Shown here one piece after another: positions 28,482-38,173 of a stretch of 64,000 nt of DNA; within the stretch, counting starts at the first letter, position 1, and every line of letters starts with the position of its first letter. The stretch lies in contig NZ_PGES01000001.1 of assembly GCF_002797895.1 (NCBI RefSeq), forward strand, positions 5,890,001-5,954,000, given 5' to 3'. The notes beneath the pieces are model-generated. The model made no database searches, was not told where the DNA came from, and was given only the letters and a program-made list of their open reading frames with translations. The stretch is from Janthinobacterium sp. 67 (lineage in GTDB: Bacteria > Pseudomonadota > Gammaproteobacteria > Burkholderiales > Burkholderiaceae_D). The position numbers and the translations under genes were made by a program.

Positions 28482-28685
28482 TTAGCAACAACCACCACGC
28501 TTACCGGCGCCGCCGTAACGGGCTTCCTGCCGTTCGCGGAAGAACTCTTCATACGTCATCATCGGCTCGCCGGGATGGGTCACTTCCCGGTGGGCCACAT
28601 AGGTGTCGTACTCGGGCAAGCCGCACATGAGCCGCATGCTTTGCCCCAGATACCGTCCAGCCTTGATGATATCGGCTATCATCAT
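28482..28685 (-). CDS. YbdD/YjiX family small protein
   Basis: This 67-residue protein has the family pattern AGRYLGQSMRLMCGLPEYDTYVAH..THPGEPMMTYEEFFRERQEARYG, which is diagnostic of the DUF466/YbdD family encoded next to CstA/BtsT transporters. It ends in a Cys-rich GKRGGCC. Its ATG overlaps the cstA stop by four bases, so the two are co-translated. A supporting role in pyruvate or peptide uptake is known for the pair in enterobacteria; the biochemical role is open. Confidence 0.88.
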   Translation of the reverse strand: MMIADIIKAGRYLGQSMRLMCGLPEYDTYVAHREVTHPGEPMMTYEEFFRERQEARYGGAGKRGGCC

Positions 28686-30742
28686 TGCACCGTGGGCAAG
28701 GCCTGGAACGGCGTTTCCTTGGTGCTTGGACGGCTGTCGGCGCGCGCCTTCATGATGGTGCGGATGCCGAAGAACAGCACGCTGACGACGACCACCACGA
28801 AGAAGGCGGCCAGGCCGGCGTCCAGGTAATCGTTGAAGATGATCTGCTGCATCTGCGCCACCGACTTGGCCGGTGCCAGCAGGGTGCCTTCATCGAGTGC
28901 CGCCGAGTATTTCTTGGCGTGCGCGAGGAAGCCGACGCGCGGGTTGGCGTCGAAAATCTTTTGCCAGCCCGCCGTCAAGGTGCACAGCAGCAGCCAGATC
29001 GTCGGCGTGATGGTGACCCATGCATACTGGCCACGTTTCATCTTGAACAGCACGCAGGTGCCGAGGATCAGCGCGATGGCCGCCAGCATCTGGTTGGCGA
29101 TGCCGAACAGCGGCCACAGGGTGTTGATGCCGCCCAATGGATCGACGACGCCCTGGTACAGGAAGTAGCCCCAGGCCGCCACGCACAGGCCCGTCGCCAG
29201 CAGGTTGGCGATGACGTTTTCCGTCTGTTTCAGCGCTGGCACGAAGCTGCCCAGCAAGTCTTGCAGCATGAAGCGGCCGGCACGCGTGCCCGCATCGACT
29301 GCCGTCAGGATGAACAGCGCTTCGAACAGGATGGCGAAGTGGTACCAGAAGGCCATCATGGCCTTGCCGCCGATGGCGCCGGACAGGATCTGCGCCATGC
29401 CGACGGCCAGGGTCGGTGCGCCGCCCGCGCGCGAGATGATGCTGTGCTCGCCAACGTCCTTGGCCGTTTGCGTCAGCATGTCCGGCGTCACATAGAAGCC
29501 CCATTGCGAGATTGCCTGTGCGGCCGACTCGGCCGTGGTGCCGATCAGGGCGGCCGGGCTGTTCATGGCGAAATAGATGCCCGGCTCGATGGTCGAGGCG
29601 GCCACCAGGGCCATGATGGCAACGAACGATTCCATCAGCATGGCGCCATAGCCGATGAAGCGGGCGTGGCTTTCGTTTTCAATCATCTTCGGCGTGGTGC
29701 CCGAGGAAATCAGGGCGTGGAAGCCAGAGACGGCGCCGCAGGCGATCGTGATGAACAGGAAGGGGAACAGATTGCCCGACCAGACGGGGCCGGAGCCGTC
29801 GATGAACTTGGTCATGGCCGGCATTTTCAGGTAAGGAGCGACGACGATGATGCCGATGGCCAGGCCCAGGATGGTGCCGATTTTCAGAAAAGTAGACAGA
29901 TAGTCGCGCGGCGCCAGCAGCAGCCACACGGGCAGGACCGAGGCGATGAAGCCGTAGCCGATCAGCATCCACGTCAGTTCCGTTCCCGTGAACGTGAACA
30001 TCGGGCCCAGAACGGCGTGTTCCTGCACGTACTGGCCGCCGATGATGGCCAGCATCAGCAGGACGAAGCCGATGATGGAAATTTCGCCGATGCGGCCCAC
30101 GCGGATGAAGCGCGAATACACGCCCATGAACAGGGCGATGGGGATCGTCGCCATCACGGTGAAGCTGCCCCATGGGGAGCCGGTCAGCGCCTTGACGACG
30201 ATCAATGCCAGCACGGCCAGGATGATGACCATGATCATGAAGCAGCCCAAGAGCGCAATCATGCCGGGAATCTCGCCCAGTTCAGCCTTGATCAGGTCGC
30301 CCAGCGAGCGGCCGTCACGGCGCATGGAAATGAACAGCACGATGAAATCCTGCACGGCGCCCGCAAACACGACGCCAGCCAAAATCCACAGCATGCCGGG
30401 CAGATAGCCCATCTGCGCGGCCAGCACGGGGCCGACGAGGGGACCGGCGCCGGCAATCGCTGCGAAATGGTGGCCGAACAGCACATATTTGTTGGTCGGC
30501 ACGTGGTCGAGGCCATCGTTGTGCTTGAACGCCGGCGTCATGCGGCGCGGGTCCAGGCTCAGCACCTTGTCGGCGATGAACAGGCTGTAGAAACGGTAGG
30601 CGATCAGATAGACGCAGACGGCGGCGATGACGATCCAGATCGCGCTGATCGGTTCGCCACGTTGCAGGGCGACGACGCCCAGGGACCCGGCGCCTGCCAG
30701 CGCAAGCGCTGCCCAGCCGAGCTGTTTGAAAATGCGGTTCAT
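28682..30742 (-). CDS. cstA: CstA family pyruvate/carbon starvation transporter
   Basis: This 686-residue inner-membrane protein has about 16-18 hydrophobic segments. Family landmarks are RMTPAFKHNDGLDHVPTNKYVLFGHHFAAIAGAGPLVGPVLAAQ near residue 65, the RRDGRSLGDLI loop, GFHALISSGTTPKMI and the C-terminal LFGIANQMLAAIALILGTC. CstA/BtsT proteins import pyruvate (and peptides were proposed). GGAGGA lies six bases before the ATG. It is transcribed with ybdD and diverges from a two-component system, as in several pyruvate-sensing loci. Confidence 0.92.
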   Translation of the reverse strand: MNRIFKQLGWAALALAGAGSLGVVALQRGEPISAIWIVIAAVCVYLIAYRFYSLFIADKVLSLDPRRMTPAFKHNDGLDHVPTNKYVLFGHHFAAIAGAGPLVGPVLAAQMGYLPGMLWILAGVVFAGAVQDFIVLFISMRRDGRSLGDLIKAELGEIPGMIALLGCFMIMVIILAVLALIVVKALTGSPWGSFTVMATIPIALFMGVYSRFIRVGRIGEISIIGFVLLMLAIIGGQYVQEHAVLGPMFTFTGTELTWMLIGYGFIASVLPVWLLLAPRDYLSTFLKIGTILGLAIGIIVVAPYLKMPAMTKFIDGSGPVWSGNLFPFLFITIACGAVSGFHALISSGTTPKMIENESHARFIGYGAMLMESFVAIMALVAASTIEPGIYFAMNSPAALIGTTAESAAQAISQWGFYVTPDMLTQTAKDVGEHSIISRAGGAPTLAVGMAQILSGAIGGKAMMAFWYHFAILFEALFILTAVDAGTRAGRFMLQDLLGSFVPALKQTENVIANLLATGLCVAAWGYFLYQGVVDPLGGINTLWPLFGIANQMLAAIALILGTCVLFKMKRGQYAWVTITPTIWLLLCTLTAGWQKIFDANPRVGFLAHAKKYSAALDEGTLLAPAKSVAQMQQIIFNDYLDAGLAAFFVVVVVSVLFFGIRTIMKARADSRPSTKETPFQALPTVQ

Positions 30743-30885
30743 GCTTCCTCCAGAGATGTGACGGGCGCTGTGCCGTGCGATGATGTGTGCTGCCGAGCCT
30801 GGTCGTCGCCAGTTTGGGTATGAATCGGGTGTATCTGCAGCTTATGGCGAGTATTCAGGAATCGTATAATCGATGCAAGCGCAGC

Positions 30886-30917
30886 ACTACGCAGTAACGC
30901 TCAGTATTACTACGCAG
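30886..30917. promoter_or_regulatory. Direct repeats ACTACGCAG between cstA and the kinase gene
   Basis: ACTACGCAG occurs at 30886-30894 and again at 30909-30917, spaced about two helical turns (23 bases). The pair lies in the 244-base divergent region and is a candidate binding site for the adjacent NarL-type regulator. On the minus strand TTGCAT with AATACT 17 bases later (around 30850-30878) could be the cstA promoter. The assignment is inference from symmetry and context. Confidence 0.35.
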
Positions 30918-30986
30918 ACTGATCGCCGCGCCCCGACGTAAAATCACGCATTCCCACCAGCATCGACGCCGCCGGAGCGCCAGGCC

Positions 30987-32357
30987 ATGAAACTCAGACA
31001 GAAAGTGATCTTCCTGGCCCTCACGCCGCTCATCCTCGCCCTGTGCGCGATCGCGTTTGCCGTGCGGCACCAGGCGATTACCCTGGCCGAGCAGCAGCGC
31101 GCCACCATCCAGCAAGCGTATCTGGCCAGCAAGGAAGCCGAACTCAAGCATTACGTGACCCTGGCCAGCCATTCCATCGCCTCGCTGTACCAGTCGGGGC
31201 GCAAGGATGACGCCACGCAAGAGGAGGCCAAGCGCATCCTGTCCGCCCTCAGCTATGGCGACGACGGCTATTTCTTTATCTATGATTTGCAGGGCAAGTC
31301 GCTGATGCATCCGCGCCAGCCTGAACTGGTGGGGCAGAACCTGTGGCAGTTGCGCGACGCCGAAGGCAATCTGACCATCCAGCGCCTGATGCAGCGGGCC
31401 AGGAGCGGCGGCGGTTTCGAGCGCTACAACTGGATCAAGCCGTCGACCAACAAGTCCGCGCCCAAGCTCGGTTATGTGATCCTGATGCCGGAATGGGGCT
31501 GGATGATGGGCACGGGCATCTACATGGACGACGTGGACCAGGCGCTGGCCAAGGTCGACGCCCAGCAGTCGCGCAACATCCGCTCGACCATGGAGCTGAT
31601 CGCCGCCATTGCCATCCTCGGCTCCCTACTGGTGGCCGCCTGCGGATTGGTACTGAACTTGCGCGAATTGCGCGTGGCCGACGCCAAGCTGAAAGTGCTG
31701 GCGCAGAGGGTGGTCGAGTCGCAGGAGGAGGAGCGGGCGCGGCTGTCTCGCGACTTGCATGACGGCATCAGCCAGTGGCTCGTGTCGATCAAGCTGCAGA
31801 TCGAGGCGGGCATCGCGCGCCTGGCCGGCAATGCCGAGCAGAAAGACAAGGCGCCGGCCACCTTCGAGCGGGCCGCCGAGCAGCTGAACAAGGTGCTGGG
31901 CGAGGTGCGGCGCATTTCGCACAATCTGCGCCCGGCCATTCTGGATGACCTGGGCCTGGCCGCCGCGCTCGACCACCTCGTGCATGAATTTAATGACAGC
32001 AGCAGCGCGCAAGCCAGTTTCACGGCCAGTCCGGCGGCGGCGGGCGAGGGCTTGCCCGATATGGTGAATACCGTGCTGTTCCGCATTGCCCAGGAAGCGC
32101 TGACCAATTGCGAGCGCCATGCCCACGCCCGCGGCGTGGAAGTGAGCTTGCACGAGGCGGGCAAGGCCGTGGAATTGCGCATCGGGGATAATGGCGGCGG
32201 CTTCGATTTCGACGGTATCGCCCTGCATCCGCAGCGCGGCATCGGCCTGCGCAACATGACGGAACGCATGGAAGCCATCGGCGGCAGCCTGCGCATCACC
32301 TCGTCTCCGGCCGGCACCGTGGTGCTGGCGCGGCTCGAGCTTTCTTCCACACATTAA
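30987..32357 (+). CDS. Cache-domain sensor histidine kinase, NarL-partner type
   Basis: This 456-residue kinase has membrane segments at about residues 8-25 and 205-225. They flank a periplasmic single-Cache domain with the typical DDGYFFIYDLQGKSLMHP and PEWGWMMGTGIYMDDV. The cytosolic part is HisKA_3 (EERARLSRDLHDGISQWL, His in the RDLHD motif) and HATPase (EALTNCERHA, DNGGGFDF, GIGLRNMTERMEAIGG). Position beside cstA and the Cache_2 sensor point to small organic acids such as pyruvate as signal, as in MctS and BtsS systems; the ligand is inferred. Confidence 0.88.
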   Translation: MKLRQKVIFLALTPLILALCAIAFAVRHQAITLAEQQRATIQQAYLASKEAELKHYVTLASHSIASLYQSGRKDDATQEEAKRILSALSYGDDGYFFIYDLQGKSLMHPRQPELVGQNLWQLRDAEGNLTIQRLMQRARSGGGFERYNWIKPSTNKSAPKLGYVILMPEWGWMMGTGIYMDDVDQALAKVDAQQSRNIRSTMELIAAIAILGSLLVAACGLVLNLRELRVADAKLKVLAQRVVESQEEERARLSRDLHDGISQWLVSIKLQIEAGIARLAGNAEQKDKAPATFERAAEQLNKVLGEVRRISHNLRPAILDDLGLAAALDHLVHEFNDSSSAQASFTASPAAAGEGLPDMVNTVLFRIAQEALTNCERHAHARGVEVSLHEAGKAVELRIGDNGGGFDFDGIALHPQRGIGLRNMTERMEAIGGSLRITSSPAGTVVLARLELSSTH

Positions 32358-32368
32358 AATAGAAAACC

Positions 32369-32998
32369 ATGACGGACACGATCAAGATACTGCTGGTGGA
32401 CGACCACCCCCTCGTGCGCGACGGCTTGCGGGCGCGCCTGGAAGCGGTGGCGCATTTCGACGTGGTGGCCGAGGCGGGCGGCGCCGATGAAGCATTGAAT
32501 CAGGCGCGCGCGCACCAGGTGGATCTCGTGTTGATGGATATTAATATGCGCGGCACGAACGGCATCGAAGCGACGGCCCTGTTCAAGCAGGCGTTTCCGC
32601 AGATCGCCGTGCTGATCCTGTCCATGCACGACAAGCTCGAATATGTGTCGCAAGCCATCGCCGCCGGCGCGCGCGGCTACGTCCTCAAGGATGCGCCCGG
32701 CAAGGACATCGTCTTCGCCATCGAAACGGTGATGTCCGGCGGCATTTATTACAGCGCCGCCCTGGCGCGGCAGCTATCTCGTCCGCAAGTCCACGATTCC
32801 TTCCTCACCACGCGCGAGCAGCAGGTGCTGCAGCACATCGCGGCGGGCCAGGCGAACAAGCAGATCGCCCGCGCGCTCGACCTGAGCGTGCGCACGGTGG
32901 AGACGCATCGGCTGAACATCAAGCGCAAGCTCGGCATCGAAGGGCAGGCCGAATTGATCAAATACGCGGTCGAGCACGCGCACGGCGGCAGCGCCTGA
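32369..32998 (+). CDS. NarL/LuxR family response regulator
   Basis: This 209-residue regulator has a receiver domain with acidic pocket VDDHPLVRDGL, phospho-acceptor Asp in LVLMDINMRGTNGIEA and Lys in YVLKDAPGKDI. A LuxR-type helix-turn-helix follows (LTTREQQVLQHIAAGQANKQIARALDLSVRTVETHRLNIKRKL). It starts 11 bases after the kinase stop. The likely target is the divergent cstA-ybdD promoter. Confidence 0.92.
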   Translation: MTDTIKILLVDDHPLVRDGLRARLEAVAHFDVVAEAGGADEALNQARAHQVDLVLMDINMRGTNGIEATALFKQAFPQIAVLILSMHDKLEYVSQAIAAGARGYVLKDAPGKDIVFAIETVMSGGIYYSAALARQLSRPQVHDSFLTTREQQVLQHIAAGQANKQIARALDLSVRTVETHRLNIKRKLGIEGQAELIKYAVEHAHGGSA

Positions 32999-33214
32999 GC
33001 TTGCGTGCGCCGCGCCATGTTGTTGCCTAAGCCGCATGACAGGCGGGTCTCGCGGGGGAATGTTCTTTTTGAAAATTTATTGCCAAAATTAAACTGTTTC
33101 GTGGGTGAGATTCGGATAGAATGATTCTCGCTGTCGAGGGCATCCCTGTCGGGCCAGGGTTGCCAATGCTGGTCAGTTTATTTACTATGGCGCCCTACCC
33201 ACACTGAGATACCG

Positions 33215-34387
33215 ATGTCAGCGTCTGAATCAAACCTGTTTCCGTTGGTGGGATTACAAGCAGTGGCCAATGCTCATAACGAGTGGGTCGCTGTCACCCT
33301 GCATGTGCCGCAGGCCTCGACGGCGCCGCTGCTGGCGGCGCTGGCCGCCGCCGATGCGTATGCCTTCCTGGCGCCGCTCGATTGCATCATTCCCCTGGCC
33401 GACCCGCATGGCGTGGACGAGGCCGTGCTGGCGCAACTGGCGCCGCAACGCACCATCTTCCGTTTGCCGGCCCAGCTTGCCGACGACAAGCAACTCCAGA
33501 AAAAATGCCGGCAATGGCGCGACGCCGGCTACCGCATCCTCCTCGATGGCGCCGATGCCAGTCCCGTGGTGGCGGCGCAAGTCGACGCGCGCGCACTGAG
33601 CTTTGACGCGGCCGGCGCCCGCCCGGCCCTGCATCAGCTGCTGCCCTTGCCGGGGCCGCACCTGGCCTACAACATCGCCGATGGGGGGCAGATTGCCGCA
33701 TTGCAAGAACTTGGCGTCAGCTGGTTTGCCGGCGATTACGCCTTGCAGCATGCGCGCCAGCAAGGCGAGTCGGAAGACGCCACGTCGCGCAAGCGCCTGC
33801 TGGCTCTGCTGGGCCTGCTGGCGCGCGATGCCGACGCGCACGAGCTGGAAGTGCCGCTCAAGCAAGACCCGGCCCTCAGCTATCATTTATTGAAACTGGT
33901 CAATTCAGCCGCCTTCGGTTTCACGGCGCCCATTACCAGCTTCAGCCAGGCCATCACCCTGCTGGGCCGGCGCCAGCTGCAGCGCTGGCTGCAACTGCTG
34001 CTGTATGCGCGCCAGCAAGATGACGGCAAGATCCACGCGCTGCTCCCGCTGGCGGCCGTGCGCGCGGCGCAGATGGAAGCGCTGTGCCAGCTGCGCGGCG
34101 GCGACCGCGACGCGCAGGACCTGGCCTTCATGGCGGGCGTGTTCTCGCTGCTCGACGTCCTGCTGGGCATGCCGATGGAAGAGATCATCGCCACCCTGAA
34201 CCTGGCGCCCGAAGTGAGCACGGCCCTGCTCGAACGCAATGGCGAGCTGGGCACCTTGCTGGCGCTGGTCGAAAGCGCCACGCCGCCGCCCGAGGGCTTG
34301 CGCCGCGCCGGCATCGATGGAGAAACCTATTGGCGCAGCCTGCTGCAGGCCTACCAATGGGCCATCCAGGTCAGCCGGAATATCTAG
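33215..34387 (+). CDS. HDOD domain protein with degenerate EAL-like N-terminus
   Basis: In this 390-residue protein, residues ~190-390 form an HDOD domain, seen in [26 protein letters not shown] and [26 protein letters not shown]. The first ~185 residues follow the layout of the EAL-like half of YuxH-type proteins but lack the EAL motif and its metal residues, so it is not a phosphodiesterase. HDOD proteins act in signalling without known catalysis. Its stop is one base before the ATG of a PAS-GGDEF-EAL gene, so the two probably act together in c-di-GMP signalling. Confidence 0.82.
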   Translation: MSASESNLFPLVGLQAVANAHNEWVAVTLHVPQASTAPLLAALAAADAYAFLAPLDCIIPLADPHGVDEAVLAQLAPQRTIFRLPAQLADDKQLQKKCRQWRDAGYRILLDGADASPVVAAQVDARALSFDAAGARPALHQLLPLPGPHLAYNIADGGQIAALQELGVSWFAGDYALQHARQQGESEDATSRKRLLALLGLLARDADAHELEVPLKQDPALSYHLLKLVNSAAFGFTAPITSFSQAITLLGRRQLQRWLQLLLYARQQDDGKIHALLPLAAVRAAQMEALCQLRGGDRDAQDLAFMAGVFSLLDVLLGMPMEEIIATLNLAPEVSTALLERNGELGTLLALVESATPPPEGLRRAGIDGETYWRSLLQAYQWAIQVSRNI

Positions 34388-34388
34388 C

Positions 34389-36434
34389 ATGGCCCTGTTT
34401 CCGGTGTCGGATTTCCTTGGTGACAGCGCCGCCCTGTGCGACGCCGTCGTGCGTTTGCGCGGCCCAGCGCTGGTAGCCGAGCTGGGCCGTATCGCCAGCA
34501 CCGTGATGGCCAGCCCGCTTGGCCAGTTCCTGCCCGCGGCCAGCACGGACGCCGCCGCGCCGGTGGCGCCATTTCCCCGCGATACGCCCGCCTTGCTGCA
34601 GGAAATCAGTTTCGACGGCCATTGTTTCGGCCATTACGCCGTGGCCGGCCGCCCGCTGTATAACGACGCCGACCGCCGCCACCTGGCCAGCCTGGCCTCG
34701 TTGACGGCCGGCGTCCTGCAGGTCCATTCGCTGGCGCAACGCTCGACTCATGCCTACGCGCAAGTCGAAGCCTTGCTGGCGCAGCAGACGCAAATCCTCG
34801 ACCAGTTGCACGAATCCGTACTGACGATGGACTTGACCGGTTACATCACCAGCTGGAACAAGGGCGCCGAGCGCCTGTTCGGCTACACCTCGGTGGAAGC
34901 CGTGGGCCGCAACATCCTGTTCCTGTACGACGATGAAGACACGGGTTTCCACGACGCCTTCCTGGAGCAGGGAGGACGCCTGATGGAGGTGCGCCGCCGA
35001 AAGAAGTCGGGCGAGATCTTCTGGGCCAGCTTGTCCCTGTCGCCGCTGCAAGACCTGGACGACAAGCCCATCGGACTCATCGCCTACCTGACCGACATCA
35101 CGGAACGCAAGCTGGCCGAAGAGCGGCTGCACCACCTGGCCTATTACGACCCGCTGACCAGCCTGCCCAACCGCACCTTGCTGGCCAAGCTGGTCGACCA
35201 GGCCCTCTCCGTGGCGCAGCGCAGCAAGATGCTCGGCTGCGTGCTGTTCATCGACCTGAACCGTTTTAAACTGATCAACGACACCCTGGGCCGGCGCATC
35301 GGCGACGAACTGCTGCGCCAGGTCTCCCTGCGTTTCCGCCAGGTATTGCGCGACCAGGACCTGGTGGCGCGCCTGGGCGGCGACGAGTTCGCCGTCGGCC
35401 TGTTCGACATCGGCCAGCATTTCGAAGCGAGCATGGTGGCGCAAAAGCTCTTGGCCTCGCTGGTGGAGCCGTTCCTGATCGAAGGCCACGACTTGCGCGT
35501 GGGCGCCAGCATCGGCATCAGCGTCTATCCGCAGGACGCGCACGACGCGGAAACCCTGCTGCGCCTGGCCGACATCGCCATGTACCGCGCCAAGCAGGAC
35601 AGCGGCGGTGAAGCGGAAAGCGTGGCCTTCTACAGCCAGGACATGAATGTGGGCATGCAGGCCCGCATGCGCCTGGAAACAGGCTTGCGCCAGGCTTTGT
35701 CTGAACAGCAACTGCTGCTGCACTACCAGCCGAAATACGCGCTGGGCAGCGGCCGGATCATCGGCGCCGAAGCCCTGGTGCGCTGGCACCACCCGCAGCA
35801 CGGCATGATCCCGCCCGCCGAGTTCATCCCCCTGGCCGAATCGACGGGCCTGGTGGTGCAAGTGGGCGAATGGGTGCTGGAAGCGGCCTGCGCCCAGGCG
35901 CAAGCGTGGAAACTGGCCGGCCTGCCGCCGATCCGCCTGGCCGTCAATGTCTCCGCCCGCGAATTCACGGCAGCCTTGCCCGCCAGGGTAGCGGCGACCC
36001 TGGCCCGCTACGGCCTGGAAGCGGCCTGGCTGGAACTGGAAATCACGGAAAGCACCCTGATGCACAACATCGAGCGCGTGATCGGCATCATGGACCGCAT
36101 CACGGCCCTGGGCGTGGCCCTGTCGCTGGACGATTTCGGCACCGGCTACTCAAGCCTGTCCTATTTGAAACGCTTTCCCATCGATACATTGAAGATCGAC
36201 CGGTCGTTCACCACCGGCATCCCGACAGACGCCAGCGACTGCGCCATCGCCAGCACCATCATCAGCATCGCCCAGCAGCTGCACCATAAAGTTATCGCGG
36301 AAGGCGTGGAAACGGCGGAGCAACTGGCCTTCCTGAAGAGCTCAGGCTGCGACGAAGTACAGGGCTACCTGTTCTCGCGCCCGCTGCCGGCGGGAGAGTT
36401 CGAGCGCGCGCTGCGGGAAAACTGGGGCGTATAA
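34389..36434 (+). CDS. PAS-GGDEF-EAL c-di-GMP turnover protein
   Basis: This is a 681-residue protein. A GAF-like N-terminal region (to about residue 120, ending in a helix) precedes a PAS domain (about 130-250, [30 protein letters not shown]). The GGDEF domain (about 255-420) has LGGDEF and an upstream RDQD that fits the RxxD inhibitory site. The EAL domain (about 435-675) has [19 protein letters not shown] and [17 protein letters not shown]. Both catalytic motifs look intact. I chose the ATG at 34389, directly after the HDOD gene stop; the frame upstream is inside that gene. No transmembrane segment is seen. Confidence 0.9.
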   Translation: MALFPVSDFLGDSAALCDAVVRLRGPALVAELGRIASTVMASPLGQFLPAASTDAAAPVAPFPRDTPALLQEISFDGHCFGHYAVAGRPLYNDADRRHLASLASLTAGVLQVHSLAQRSTHAYAQVEALLAQQTQILDQLHESVLTMDLTGYITSWNKGAERLFGYTSVEAVGRNILFLYDDEDTGFHDAFLEQGGRLMEVRRRKKSGEIFWASLSLSPLQDLDDKPIGLIAYLTDITERKLAEERLHHLAYYDPLTSLPNRTLLAKLVDQALSVAQRSKMLGCVLFIDLNRFKLINDTLGRRIGDELLRQVSLRFRQVLRDQDLVARLGGDEFAVGLFDIGQHFEASMVAQKLLASLVEPFLIEGHDLRVGASIGISVYPQDAHDAETLLRLADIAMYRAKQDSGGEAESVAFYSQDMNVGMQARMRLETGLRQALSEQQLLLHYQPKYALGSGRIIGAEALVRWHHPQHGMIPPAEFIPLAESTGLVVQVGEWVLEAACAQAQAWKLAGLPPIRLAVNVSAREFTAALPARVAATLARYGLEAAWLELEITESTLMHNIERVIGIMDRITALGVALSLDDFGTGYSSLSYLKRFPIDTLKIDRSFTTGIPTDASDCAIASTIISIAQQLHHKVIAEGVETAEQLAFLKSSGCDEVQGYLFSRPLPAGEFERALRENWGV

Positions 36435-36479
36435 GGCAAGCGTGCCCGCTCTTTCCTGTCAGGCAAACGGTGCTAGCCA

Positions 36480-36508
36480 TTGGTAAGCCACCGACCTTTA
36501 TGTATAAT
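36480..36508 (+). promoter_or_regulatory. Promoter of tRNA-Ser
   Basis: TTGGTA (36480-36485) and a perfect TATAAT (36503-36508) are spaced 17 bases apart, 10 bases before the mature tRNA. Confidence 0.7.
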
Positions 36509-36518
36509 GCTGCCATCT

Positions 36519-36608
36519 GGAAGCGTGGCCGAGTGGTTGAAGGCACTAGTCTTGAAAACTAGCGACGGGTTAAACTGTTCGTGAGTTCGAATCTCACCGC
36601 TTCCGCCA
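36519..36608 (+). tRNA. tRNA-Ser (anticodon UGA)
   Basis: The acceptor GGAAGCG pairs with CGCTTCC, followed by discriminator G and an encoded CCA. The anticodon arm CTAGT-CTTGAAA-ACTAG carries TGA. A long variable arm, as in class II tRNAs, and the T arm GTGAG-TTCGAAT-CTCAC are all visible. Its 3' end is repeated at about 38,970, so the gene has served as an integration site. Confidence 0.97.
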
Positions 36609-36618
36609 GGAAATAAAG

Positions 36619-36641
36619 AAACCGCCTTCGGGCGGTTTTTT
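36619..36641 (+). terminator. Terminator of tRNA-Ser
   Basis: The hairpin AACCGCC-TTCG-GGCGGTT runs into TTTTTT. The same hairpin recurs near 38,990-39,015. Confidence 0.85.
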
Positions 36642-36647
36642 ATTGCC

Positions 36648-36772
36648 TGGCGGAAGCGAGCAGGGCGGCACCCTGCGTGTGAGATTCGAAGGGCTGGGCC
36701 TACCGGCCCAGCCCGCCACGAATCTTCCACCTGCTGCCGCTGCGCGGCAGCTCCGCGCGCCGCAGGCGCGCG
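36648..36772. repeat. Cluster of perfect hairpins beside tRNA-Ser
   Basis: Four perfect hairpins lie in 125 bases: GCAGGG-CGGCA-CCCTGC (36660-36676); GGGCTGGGCC-TACC-GGCCCAGCCC (36691-36714); CTGCCGC-TGC-GCGGCAG (36734-36750); CGCGCGCC-GCA-GGCGCGCG (36754-36772). The second is enclosed by AGATTCG/CGAATCT arms. The cluster opens with TGGCGGAAGCG and, after the first hairpin, GTGAGATTCGAA; these are the inverse complement of the tRNA-Ser 3' end, split by a 20-base insertion. The rest of the gap to 37127 holds no convincing gene, only a weak GC hairpin near 36905 and a half copy of the GGGGTCAGACCC repeat at 36845. Confidence 0.65.
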
Positions 36773-37127
36773 TTCGTGGTTCCAATCCGCTTTTCGGCTG
36801 AGCCAGTGTCTACGGCGCCAATGGATCAGTTCGTGTCCGAATAGCGGATCTGACCCCGGCTCGCAATAAACATAAGCATGCTTGGCTCCAATTGTAAAGG
36901 AAAAGCCCCGCGAATAAGCGGGCCTACTTTTTAAAACGAACTCAAGAGTCTAGAAACGAGGTTGTCATTATGTTGCCTTCCGTTCCCAGTACTTCTCCGC
37001 TGGCAGGACTGGAAACAATTTTTCCAGGAATTTCTGGGTGCTTTCGGGGAATAATCGGCAATATGCGTCAGCTCGTGGCGTAACCAGGCTTTGGGTCCGA
37101 CGAGAGTGGCCCGATATCAAGGGTGGG

Positions 37128-38051
37128 CTATTTAGCAGAGAAGGTTTGCGGCAAATTCTGGACACGAAATGCCTCGACAACAAAATCGATAAAGGCGCGC
37201 GTCTTAGCCGGCAACAGTTTCTGACTGGTGAAATACAACGAGACCGCCCCGACATCCCCATACCAATTTGGCAGTAATCGCACCAGCGCACCACTTTTCA
37301 GATGTGGAGCGGCGTGTGGAACTGGTATTAACCCGACGCCAAGGCCTAGTACCACGGCGCGACTGAGTGCATCCGGATCGTTGACCAGCATTACTGGTTG
37401 CTGTTTTGCCGTGACTTCGATGCCAGTGTTATTGCGCATGGCTTGCGTCCGCATGCGACCAGTCAATGGAGAACGTATCACCACACTGGGAAACTCGGCA
37501 AGTTCAGAAGGGTCTTTCGGACGGCGCTTGCCCTGTAGTAGTGCTGGCGATACCACCGCAATCAAATGTATTCGCGCCAATTCGCGCGCCACCATACCGG
37601 GCGGTAGCTCAAAACCGGCGCCGACTGCCGCATCAAAGCCGCCTGCGATCAGGTCCAGCGGACGGCTATCGAAAACCCAATCGGGAGTTACGCCCGGATA
37701 TCTTTCGAGAAACGCCGGCATGAGAGGTAACAGATAATCCATGCCGAATCCAGGTGCCGCGCTCAACTTCAACACGCCAGCCGGTTGCCCGGCATTGACC
37801 TTGATGTCGGCAATTGCACCTTGGATGCTGTCGAGACCATTCTGCACTGATTGCCGAAAACGTTCACCCGCTTCACTCTGCGTCAGGCCACGGGTGCTAC
37901 GCTGGAAAAGTCGTACGCCAAGGTTCCGTTCAAGAAGCGCGACGTTCCGACTCACTGCTGCTGGCGTCAGGCCCAGCCGGCGTGCTGCAGCAGAAAAGCT
38001 ACCGCTCTCGGCACTGCGGACGAATGACTCCAGATTGGCCAGAGTTTCCAC
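37128..38051 (-). CDS. LysR family transcriptional regulator
   Basis: This 307-residue regulator has an N-terminal winged helix (ANLESFVRSAESGSFSAAARRLGLTPAAVSRNVALLERNLGVRLFQRSTRGLTQSEAG). The substrate-binding domain follows from about residue 90 (LKLSAAPGFGMDYLLPLMPAF). I chose the GTG at 38051 because AAGGTGAA lies just upstream and the protein then begins at the normal LysR N-terminus; the open frame runs 34 codons further into the intergenic region. It diverges from the reductase gene and likely regulates it. Confidence 0.87.
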   Translation of the reverse strand: METLANLESFVRSAESGSFSAAARRLGLTPAAVSRNVALLERNLGVRLFQRSTRGLTQSEAGERFRQSVQNGLDSIQGAIADIKVNAGQPAGVLKLSAAPGFGMDYLLPLMPAFLERYPGVTPDWVFDSRPLDLIAGGFDAAVGAGFELPPGMVARELARIHLIAVVSPALLQGKRRPKDPSELAEFPSVVIRSPLTGRMRTQAMRNNTGIEVTAKQQPVMLVNDPDALSRAVVLGLGVGLIPVPHAAPHLKSGALVRLLPNWYGDVGAVSLYFTSQKLLPAKTRAFIDFVVEAFRVQNLPQTFSAK

Positions 38052-38173
38052 GATTTCACCTTCAAGCAATAATTGAAACTGATCATAGCTGATTGATACT
38101 AACGCCATAAACGTCAAGGCCCTAAAATTCAACTCAACAAACAGTTGATTCATTTAATTTTAAAGGAAAAATC

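Noticed and set aside
28685..30823. 712-codon open frame opposite cstA, and similar long frames at 6430-8580 (-) and 23584-25641 (+)
   Set aside because: They are antisense shadows of clear genes, a usual effect of GC-rich third positions; their translations are low-complexity His/Arg/Gln-rich strings.
36648..36772. Retron or CRISPR-like element
   Set aside because: The hairpins have different sequences with no regular spacer, and there is no reverse transcriptase or cas gene nearby.
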